A DNA stretch of 16,005 nucleotides from an uncultured Clostridia bacterium (GTDB lineage Bacteria; Bacillota; Clostridia; Lachnospirales; Lachnospiraceae): assembly GCA_947304065.1 (NCBI GenBank), contig CAMZAI010000041.1, positions 1-16,005 of the forward strand, written 5' to 3'. The notes under the pieces were generated by a model, which saw only the letters and a program-made list of their open reading frames with translations, was not told the origin of the DNA and searched no databases. Shown in pieces: positions 1-6,364 of the stretch (positions within the stretch are counted from its first letter, which is position 1; each line of letters begins with the position of its first letter). Position numbers and translations under genes: made by a program.

Positions 1-112
1 CGTCTATGATCTTTCTGAGCGAATCATAAACCTTTGCCGAGAGCCTTGCTCTCATCACTCTGTCGTCAAACACCATTGAGCCGAATAGCTCGGGAACACC
101 GATCTTACCCAT
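1..112 (-). CDS. glnN: Glutamine synthetase, type III-like (partial, N-terminus only)
   Basis: This is the first 37 codons of a gene whose remainder lies beyond the window. The translation begins MGKIGVPELFGSMVFDDRVM and continues through a segment reading RARLSAKVYDSLRKIID. A short lead, then FG-x-x-VF-D/N-D-x-VMR, then L-x-x-x-x-Y-x-x-L-(R/K)K-x-I, resembles the start of clostridial type III glutamine synthetases, which make glutamine from glutamate, ammonia and ATP. The ATG (110-112) has a purine-rich AGAGAGGA site upstream. The start lies 36 nt after the asnB stop, with no promoter or terminator visible between, so the two genes are probably co-transcribed. Supplying glutamine fits the neighbours asnB and carAB, which consume it. 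The catalytic region is not visible, so the assignment rests on N-terminal resemblance and context. Confidence 0.72.
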   Translation of the reverse strand, partial: MGKIGVPELFGSMVFDDRVMRARLSAKVYDSLRKIID

Positions 113-148
113 AATCTCTTTCCTCTCTTTCGTATATTTTTAATGTTT

Positions 149-1801
149 TTACTTACCGCTTTCACCGTAATTGGAAAGGACTCTCGCCGAAGGATCCGTA
201 ACGTTGCAGCCTTCCCAGTTCTTGTTCGGCATCCAGAAATCAACTACCATTTCCGAATATCCGGGATAATATTTCTCGAAAATATCGCGATACAGCAGGG
301 ACTCCTTTGTAAAAGGTCTCGCATGTTCGTACTTCTTTACGCCTTCCTCGAACTCAGCGTCCGTATACTGCGCTTCAGCATATTCCACGAGGTCATCCTT
401 AAGCGAATGTCCGACCGCATCGGAAAACGCCGCCTTTTCTCTCCAGAGAATGCTCTCCGGGATCAGCGCATCCTTTTCGAATGCATGTCTGAGCAGGTAT
501 TTGCCCTTACTGTAACGATTAAGTTTTTTCTCGGGATCTATCGCCATGCAGTACTCTACGAATTCCAGATCTCCGAAGGGAACGCGGGCCTCAAGAGAGT
601 TCACGCTGATGCATCTGTCGGCGCGGAGCACATCGTACATATGCAGCTCCCTGATCCTCTTTTCCGCTTCCTTCTGGAACTCCTCCGCGTTCGGGGCGAA
701 GTCCGTATATTTGTATCCGAAGATCTCGTCCGAGATCTCACCGGTCATTATTACCCTGATATCCGACTGCTCGTGGATCGCCTTGCAGACCAGATACATT
801 CCGAGCGATGCGCGGATCGTCGTGATGTCGTAGGTTCCGAGCAGCTCTATTACTTTTTCGAGGGCTTCGAGGATGTCCTTCTTCGAAATGATCACCTCGT
901 GGTGGTTTGAATGAATGTAATCGGCAACCTCTCTCGCGTACTTTAAGTCGATCGCGTCGATATCCATTCCGATCGCCCAGGTCTCAAGCGGTTTGTCGAG
1001 CATCTTTGCCGCGATACCGCATACCAAAGACGAATCAAGTCCGCCCGAAAGCAGGAAGCCTACCGGAGTATCGGAATCAAGTCTCTTCTTAACTCCCTCG
1101 GTCAGCAGATCGTGTATGTTCTTCGCGATCGTGTCCATGTCGTCGTGCTTAACCTCTTTGACTTCCGACATGTCGCGGTACTTTACGAACTCGCCGTCCT
1201 TGAAGTAATGTCCGGGAGGGAAAGGATATATCCTGTCGGTAAGTGCCGTCAGGTTCTTGGGCTCCGAAGCGAATATGTAGCTTCCGGCTTTGCTTCTGCC
1301 GTAGTAGAGAGGCCTGATGCCTATCGGATCCCTTGCCGCGATGTATGAACCGCTTTTTGTGTCATACATGATCAATGCATATTCGGCGTCGAGCATTTTA
1401 AACATCTCTGTTCCGTACTCTTTGTACAGCGCCGGAAGTATCTCGCAGTCGGAATCGCTGCCGAAGCTGTAGCCCTTCGCGATCAGCTCGTCTTTTAACG
1501 GTCTGAAGCCGTATATCTCGCCGTTGCATACAAGAATTGTTTCACAGAATTTGCCGGGACCGTGTTCGGTCAGCGGATCGTCGAACGCCGTTACCGATAA
1601 AGTTCTTTTCATTCCGTACAGGAAGGGCTGCATCCCCGCATCGGTAAGTCCCATGATCGACAGGCGGTTAAAGCCGAGCCAGCCGTTTCCTGTATTTATT
1701 ACCCGGCTTGCATCGGGTCCTCTTGAATGAGTTTTTGAAAGTGCGGTCTTGACGGTTTCATATTTGACGTCCGTGCCGCAAAAACCAAAGATAGAACACA
1801 T
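149..1801 (-). CDS. asnB: Asparagine synthase (glutamine-hydrolysing)
   Basis: This 550-residue protein is close to the length of E. coli AsnB (about 554). It makes asparagine from aspartate using ATP and the amide nitrogen of glutamine, in the cytosol. Residues 1-190 are a class II (Ntn) amidotransferase domain. Cys2 follows the start Met (MCSIFGF) as the nucleophile, and NGEIYG (93-98) supplies the oxyanion region. Residues from about 220 form the synthetase domain, with the ATP pyrophosphatase loop SGGLDSS (252-258), the TGEISDEIFG segment (353-362) and EARVPFGD (404-411). The C-terminus carries the usual DPSAR element (536-540). The start is firm: Cys2 must follow it, and a strong AGGAGG site (1811-1816) sits 9 nt upstream. 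The gene has its own promoter and structured leader and is followed by a glutamine synthetase start. All key motifs are present. Confidence 0.96.
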   Translation of the reverse strand: MCSIFGFCGTDVKYETVKTALSKTHSRGPDASRVINTGNGWLGFNRLSIMGLTDAGMQPFLYGMKRTLSVTAFDDPLTEHGPGKFCETILVCNGEIYGFRPLKDELIAKGYSFGSDSDCEILPALYKEYGTEMFKMLDAEYALIMYDTKSGSYIAARDPIGIRPLYYGRSKAGSYIFASEPKNLTALTDRIYPFPPGHYFKDGEFVKYRDMSEVKEVKHDDMDTIAKNIHDLLTEGVKKRLDSDTPVGFLLSGGLDSSLVCGIAAKMLDKPLETWAIGMDIDAIDLKYAREVADYIHSNHHEVIISKKDILEALEKVIELLGTYDITTIRASLGMYLVCKAIHEQSDIRVIMTGEISDEIFGYKYTDFAPNAEEFQKEAEKRIRELHMYDVLRADRCISVNSLEARVPFGDLEFVEYCMAIDPEKKLNRYSKGKYLLRHAFEKDALIPESILWREKAAFSDAVGHSLKDDLVEYAEAQYTDAEFEEGVKKYEHARPFTKESLLYRDIFEKYYPGYSEMVVDFWMPNKNWEGCNVTDPSARVLSNYGESGK

Positions 1802-1904
1802 CTTTAAACGCCTCCTCTGCCTGTCCGGGTCGTTCCCGGATCCCTGAATAACAGGGAAAGGGCGCCTTGAAGATTATCTCCTCAAGACGCCCTTGTCTTT
1901 ATAG
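1802..1904 (-). promoter_or_regulatory. Structured 5' leader of asnB (three hairpins, one alternative fold)
   Basis: From the predicted transcription start near 1904 to the asnB ATG is about 100 nt with three successive inverted repeats. Hairpin 1 (1860-1892) has an 11-bp stem, GGGCGUCUUGA pairing UCAAGGCGCCC. It is fully paired only in minus-strand RNA, where one pair is G-U; the plus strand would have a C-A mismatch. Hairpin 2 (1841-1857) has a 6-bp stem UCCCUG/CAGGGA with a 5-nt loop. Hairpin 3 (1824-1840) has a 6-bp stem UCCGGG/CCCGGA with loop AACGA. An alternative hairpin (1884-1899), AAGAC/GUCUU with hexaloop AAGGGC, uses the 5' arm of hairpin 1, so the two exclude each other. Hairpin 1 is followed by only a short U run (UUUCCC), so it is a weak terminator candidate at best. 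I recognise no T-box signature and cannot name an RNA family. Confidence 0.6.
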
Positions 1905-1910
1905 GTCTGA

Positions 1911-1939
1911 AGTCTACACCACTGTTTTTGTGTTGTCAA
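1911..1939 (-). promoter_or_regulatory. Sigma-A type promoter of asnB
   Basis: Reading the minus strand, TTGACA (1934-1939) is a perfect -35 box, followed by a 17-bp spacer and the -10 box TAGACT (1911-1916). Transcription should start near 1904. The promoter lies just downstream of the carB stop, so asnB and the glutamine synthetase can be expressed independently of carAB. No convincing terminator separates carB from it, so some read-through is possible. Confidence 0.82.
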
Positions 1940-1968
1940 GACGTTTTTTCAAGAAAATTTTTCGCGTT

Positions 1969-4900
1969 TCAGAATATCGTTGAAACCTTTATCGTGATCT
2001 CCTCGAGCACATCGAGCAGCACGCGGACCGTGTCGAGCGATGTAAATATCGTCACATTGTTCTCGATCGCGCAGCGGCGGATCTTCGCTCCGTCCTCAAA
2101 ATGCACGCCCGAGAAAATGGCTCTGGTATTGATCACGTAGCTGACGTTTCCGCTCCTGATCGAGTCCAGGATATCCTCGCTGCCTTCGCTGAGCTTTTTC
2201 CTGATCCTGCAGCGGATGCCCGCGTTGCGCAGGTACTCGCCTGTAAGCGAGGTAGCCTCGATGTTGAAGCCCATGTCGTAGAATCTGCGTACGAGCGGGA
2301 TTCCCTCGATCTTGTCCTCGTCGGCGAGGGATACGATGACCGTACCATAGTTAAGGAGCTTCAGTCCGGTAGCTATCAGGGCCTTGTACATCGCCCTGTG
2401 CATCTTCTCGTCATAACCGATAGCTTCGCCCGTCGATTTCATCTCGGGTGAGAGATATACGTCCATGCCCTTGAGCTTAGCGAACGAGAATGCGGGCGCC
2501 TTTACGCACCAGCGCTCGCGCTCCTTCGGATAGAGCTCGAAAATGCCCTGCTCCTTAAGGCTCACTCCGAGTATCGCAAGAGTCGCGATATCGGCGAGAT
2601 GATAGCCCGTCGCCTTTGAAAGGAACGGAACGGTTCTCGACGAACGGGGATTTACCTCGATGATGTAAACATCCTCTTTTTCGTCGACGATGAACTGGAT
2701 ATTGAAGAGTCCGACAATGCCGATGCCGAGACCGAGCTGCTTCGTGTAGGTCAGGATCGTGCCCTTTACCTTGTCGGAGATACTGAAGGTCGGATATACG
2801 CTGATCGAGTCTCCCGAATGCACGCCGGTACGCTCTACGAGCTCCATGATGCCGGGCACGAATACGTCCCTGCCGTCGCAGATCGCGTCGACCTCGACCT
2901 CCTTGCCCATGATGTATTTGTCGACCAGGACGGGTTTGTCCACATCGACCTCAACCGCTGTCTTCAGGTAATGGCGCAGGTCGTTCTCCTTCGATACGAT
3001 CTGCATCGCGCGTCCGCCCAGAACAAAGCTCGGGCGCACAAGCACGGGATATCCGATGCGCTCTGCCGCAGCCACGCCGTCCTCGATGCTGGTGACCGCC
3101 TCGCCGTTGGGCTGAGGGATATTGAGATCCTTTAATACCTTCTCAAAAGCGTCGCGGTTCTCGGCGCGCTCGATCGCGTCGCAGTCAGTACCGATGATCC
3201 TTACGCCGTGCTCCTTCAGGGGCTCGGCCAGATTGATCGCGGTCTGTCCTCCGAGTATCGCGATAACTCCGTCGGGCTGCTCGTAATCGATGATGTTCAT
3301 TACATCCTCGACCGCGAGAGGCTCGAAATAGAGCTTGTCGCTCGTCGTGTAGTCTGTCGATACGGTCTCGGGGTTGTTGTTGATGATAATGGCCTCGTAG
3401 CCGTGCGCCTTGATCGTCATGACCGCGTGCACGGTGGAGTAGTCGAATTCCACGCCCTGTCCGATACGGATGGGCCCGGATCCGAGTACGATTATCTTCT
3501 TTTTGTCCGATTTCTGCGACTCGTTTTCCTGCTCGTAGGTCGAGTAGAAATACGGGATATAGCTCTCAAACTCCGATGCGCAGGAATCGATCATCTTGAA
3601 TACGGGCCTGATATTTTCCGCCTTTCGGAGTTCGTAAATGTCACGCTCGCTCCTGCCCCAGAGAACGCCGATCTCCCTGTCGGAGAAGCCCATCTTCTTG
3701 GCCGCCTTCAGGTATTCGAGGTCTCCCTTGTGCGATGCGACTTCCTTCTCCATATTGACAATGTTCAGGAATTTGTTGATGAAGAAAGGATCGATGCCCG
3801 ACAGTTTATGGATATCCTCTATGTCTGCACCCATGCGCAGCATCTGCGCGATCGCGTAGATACGGTCATCGGTGCCCGCGGTTATATACTCTCTTAATTC
3901 ATCGAGAGTGTAATTGTCGAACTTCTTGTGATGCAGGTGGAATACGCCGATCTCGAGTGAGCGGATGGCCTTGAGCAGGCTCTCCTCCACGGTCCTTCCG
4001 ACGCTCATTACCTCGCCGGTCGCCTTCATCTGGGTTCCGAGGCGGTTATTCGCGTCATTGAACTTATCGAACGGGAAGCGGGGCATCTTCGAAACCACAT
4101 AGTCGAGCGCGGGTTCGAAGGATGCGGGCGTATTCGCGAGCATGATCTCGTCGAGATGCATGCCTACGCTGATCTTCGCCGAAACGCGCGCGATCGGATA
4201 ACCGCTGGCCTTTGAAGCGAGCGCCGACGAACGCGAAACACGGGGATTTACTTCGATCAGGTAGTAGTCAAACGACTCCGGATCAAGCGCGAACTGCACG
4301 TTGCAGCCGCCTTCGATCTTCAGCGCACGGATGATCTTCAGCGCGCTGTCGCGGAGCATATGATATTCTTTATTGGTCAGTGTCTGCGAAGGGCATACTA
4401 CGATCGAGTCGCCGGTGTGGATGCCGACGGGATCGATATTTTCCATATTGCAGACGGTTATCGCGGTATCGTTCGCATCGCGAATAACCTCATACTCTAT
4501 CTCTTTGTAGCCCTTAACGCTGCGCTCGATGAGTACCTGATGTACGGGAGACATCTCAAGCGCGTTCTTCATGATCTCGCGGAATTCTTCTTCGTTGTAG
4601 GCAAAACCGCCTCCGGTGCCGCCCAAAGTGAACGCGGGGCGCAGTACGAGCGGATAGCCGATCTTCTCGGCCGCGTCAAGTCCTTCCTCCATGCTTTCCG
4701 CGATGATGGAAGGCAGGACGGGCTCGCCGAGGCTCATGCAGAGCTCCTTGAACAGCTCTCTGTCTTCGGCGCGCTCTATACTTTCGGTCCTCGTGCCGAG
4801 CAGCTCCACGCCGCACTCACGGAGGACTCCCTTTTTCTCAAGCTGGATCGCGAGGTTCAGTCCCGTCTGTCCTCCGATACCGGGGAGGATCGCGTCGGGA

Positions 4901-5145
4901 CGCTCCATACGAATGATCTTTGCGAGGAATTCGAGATTGAGCGGCTCCATGTAAACCTTGTCCGCTATGGTCTCGTCTGTCATGATGGTCGCGGGATTCG
5001 AGTTGCAGAGGATTACCTTGTAGCCCTCCTCGCGAAGGGAAAGGCAGGCCTGCGTACCCGCGTAGTCAAATTCGGCGGCCTGGCCGATAACGATCGGGCC
5101 GGAGCCGATAACGAGTATTTTCTTAAGATCCGTTCTCTTAGGCAT
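1969..5145 (-). CDS. carB: Carbamoyl-phosphate synthase, large subunit
   Basis: This 1058-residue ATP-dependent large subunit makes carbamoyl phosphate from bicarbonate and ammonia channelled from CarA. It has the internally duplicated layout of the family. Residues 1-400 are the carboxyphosphate half (GSGPIVIGQAAEFDYAG, 14-30; MPRFPFDKF, 354-362). About 400-545 is the oligomerisation region. About 549-930 is the carbamoyl-phosphate half (GSGPIRIGQGVEFDYS, 555-570; IIEVNPRSSRTVPF, 828-841). About 935-1058 is the MGS-like allosteric domain (VINTR, 1004-1008). The TTSGRR-type loop known from the E. coli allosteric domain is not conserved here, so effector response may differ. The start overlaps the end of carA by 8 nt, with a GGGGG-centred ribosome site (5155-5162) inside carA, indicating coupled translation. 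Nothing in the window says whether the product serves pyrimidine or arginine synthesis. Confidence 0.97.
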   Translation of the reverse strand: MPKRTDLKKILVIGSGPIVIGQAAEFDYAGTQACLSLREEGYKVILCNSNPATIMTDETIADKVYMEPLNLEFLAKIIRMERPDAILPGIGGQTGLNLAIQLEKKGVLRECGVELLGTRTESIERAEDRELFKELCMSLGEPVLPSIIAESMEEGLDAAEKIGYPLVLRPAFTLGGTGGGFAYNEEEFREIMKNALEMSPVHQVLIERSVKGYKEIEYEVIRDANDTAITVCNMENIDPVGIHTGDSIVVCPSQTLTNKEYHMLRDSALKIIRALKIEGGCNVQFALDPESFDYYLIEVNPRVSRSSALASKASGYPIARVSAKISVGMHLDEIMLANTPASFEPALDYVVSKMPRFPFDKFNDANNRLGTQMKATGEVMSVGRTVEESLLKAIRSLEIGVFHLHHKKFDNYTLDELREYITAGTDDRIYAIAQMLRMGADIEDIHKLSGIDPFFINKFLNIVNMEKEVASHKGDLEYLKAAKKMGFSDREIGVLWGRSERDIYELRKAENIRPVFKMIDSCASEFESYIPYFYSTYEQENESQKSDKKKIIVLGSGPIRIGQGVEFDYSTVHAVMTIKAHGYEAIIINNNPETVSTDYTTSDKLYFEPLAVEDVMNIIDYEQPDGVIAILGGQTAINLAEPLKEHGVRIIGTDCDAIERAENRDAFEKVLKDLNIPQPNGEAVTSIEDGVAAAERIGYPVLVRPSFVLGGRAMQIVSKENDLRHYLKTAVEVDVDKPVLVDKYIMGKEVEVDAICDGRDVFVPGIMELVERTGVHSGDSISVYPTFSISDKVKGTILTYTKQLGLGIGIVGLFNIQFIVDEKEDVYIIEVNPRSSRTVPFLSKATGYHLADIATLAILGVSLKEQGIFELYPKERERWCVKAPAFSFAKLKGMDVYLSPEMKSTGEAIGYDEKMHRAMYKALIATGLKLLNYGTVIVSLADEDKIEGIPLVRRFYDMGFNIEATSLTGEYLRNAGIRCRIRKKLSEGSEDILDSIRSGNVSYVINTRAIFSGVHFEDGAKIRRCAIENNVTIFTSLDTVRVLLDVLEEITIKVSTIF

Positions 5146-6253
5146 CAGCGTTTACCCCCTTTGACTCATTCATGATATTGATAAATTCATCAAACAGGTA
5201 CGCGGAGTCCTGCGGTCCGGGAGCGCTCTCGGGATGGTACTGTACCGAGAATACCCTGTCTTTTTTACATTCGACTCCTTCGATCGTTTTGTCGAGGATA
5301 TTTACATGTGTGACCTCAAGGCCCGTTCCCGCGAGGCTCTCTTCCTTTACAGCGTAGGAATGGTTCTGTGAAGTGATCTCTATCTTGCCGGTCTTTAAGT
5401 TCTTCACGGGGTGGTTGCCGCCGCGGTGACCGAATTTAAGCTTGTAGGTGTCCGCACCGTATGCCAGTGAAATGATCTGATGTCCGAGGCAAATGCCGAA
5501 GATCGGGACCTTGCCGATCAGCTGCCTGATCGTCGCTATCGTGGCGCCCGCATCCTGCGGATCTCCGGGGCCGTTGGAAATGAAGACTCCGTCGGGATTG
5601 AGGCTTAAGATATATTCCGCGCTGCTGTCCCACGGAACTACCGTGACCTTGCAGCCGCGTCTGGCCAGGCTTCTCGGGATATTGCGCTTCATTCCGCAAT
5701 CGATGGCCACAACATGATTGCTCTGGAGAGGATACAGATCGCTGATCTTCGCCGTGCTCCAGTCGTAGGTCTCCTTTGTGCTGACCTGCGCCACGAAGTC
5801 CGTCTCGGGGTTCCATGCCTTAAGAGCCGCAACCGCGTCCTCCGTGGAAACCTCCGCATCAACAATATACGCCCTGCAGGTACCGAAATTACGAATATAC
5901 CTGCCGAGCGTTCTTGTATCAATGCCATATACACCCACGATACCGAACTCTTTCATTACGTCCTCGAGGGTTCTTGTAAAACGGAAATTGGAAGGTTTGT
6001 CACAGTATTCCCTGACGATCAAACCGGAAACAGAAGGCCTCAGCGTTTCATAATCGTCATCGCACATACCGTAATTGCCGATAAGCGGATAAGTCATAAC
6101 GACCGCCTGTCCCGTATAAGAAGGATCGGACACTATTTCCTGATAACCGACCATAGAAGTATTGAACACCAGCTCCACCATACGGTTTTCCGGTGATCCG
6201 AATCCGGTACCCACAAATTCGAGACCGTCTTCAAGCACGATTTTTTTGTTCAT
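5138..6253 (-). CDS. carA: Carbamoyl-phosphate synthase, small (glutamine amidotransferase) subunit
   Basis: This subunit hydrolyses glutamine and passes ammonia to CarB. I place the start at the ATG giving MNKKIVLEDG (371 residues, within the family's usual 360-385). GGAG lies 9 nt upstream, and sequence similarity to the family begins there. A longer frame opens with TTG at 6301, but that codon sits at the predicted transcription start, so it is unlikely to be used; an ATG at 6268 is a possible alternative. Residues 1 to about 150 are the CarA-specific N-terminal domain (NTSMVGYQEIVSDPSYTGQ). The class I amidotransferase domain follows, with ISNGPGDP, the nucleophile elbow GICLGHQ (Cys255) and QYHPE (His340, Glu342) completing the triad. 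It overlaps carB by 8 nt and has its own promoter. Confidence 0.96.
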   Translation of the reverse strand: MNKKIVLEDGLEFVGTGFGSPENRMVELVFNTSMVGYQEIVSDPSYTGQAVVMTYPLIGNYGMCDDDYETLRPSVSGLIVREYCDKPSNFRFTRTLEDVMKEFGIVGVYGIDTRTLGRYIRNFGTCRAYIVDAEVSTEDAVAALKAWNPETDFVAQVSTKETYDWSTAKISDLYPLQSNHVVAIDCGMKRNIPRSLARRGCKVTVVPWDSSAEYILSLNPDGVFISNGPGDPQDAGATIATIRQLIGKVPIFGICLGHQIISLAYGADTYKLKFGHRGGNHPVKNLKTGKIEITSQNHSYAVKEESLAGTGLEVTHVNILDKTIEGVECKKDRVFSVQYHPESAPGPQDSAYLFDEFINIMNESKGVNADA

Positions 6254-6304
6254 GCGATTCAGCTCCATTCGTCTCTTTCCCCGCCTCTTTTTCCTTTTCA
6301 ATCT

Positions 6305-6333
6305 ATGTTACACCAAAGAACAGAGCTTGTCAC
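6305..6333 (-). promoter_or_regulatory. Promoter of carAB
   Basis: On the minus strand, GTGACA (6328-6333) as -35, a 17-bp spacer and TAACAT (6305-6310) as -10 fit a sigma-A promoter, with the start predicted near 6298. That leaves only about 45 nt of leader before the preferred carA ATG. This is too short for a PyrR-type attenuator, and no terminator-like stem is present, so any control is probably at initiation. The 6254-6364 gap holds nothing else I recognise. Confidence 0.7.
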
Positions 6334-6364
6334 ACTAAATGATTTTGTTTTTTCAACCAAAAAA

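Noticed and set aside
1802..1904. T-box riboswitch upstream of asnB
   Set aside because: The leader is only about 100 nt, and I find no T-box consensus (AGGGUGGNACCGCG type) nor a U-rich terminator after a long stem.
1884..1946. Repeated octamer CGTCTTGA at the asnB -35 region and again in the leader hairpin, considered as paired operator sites
   Set aside because: The first copy overlaps the -35 box and the second is explained by the hairpin stem; two copies of an 8-mer are weak evidence of a binding site.
6254..6301. Longer carA reading frame starting with TTG at 6301 (MKRKKRRGKRR...)
   Set aside because: The TTG coincides with the predicted transcription start, and the extra residues are a basic run unlike the family N-terminus; the ATG at 6253 has a good GGAG site.
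6334..6364. Possible terminator after the histidine kinase gene (TTTTTT-5 nt-AAAAAA inverted repeat)
   Set aside because: The stem is only six A-T pairs with no G-C content, so it would be too weak; the A/T runs are better explained as AT-rich sequence upstream of the carA promoter.
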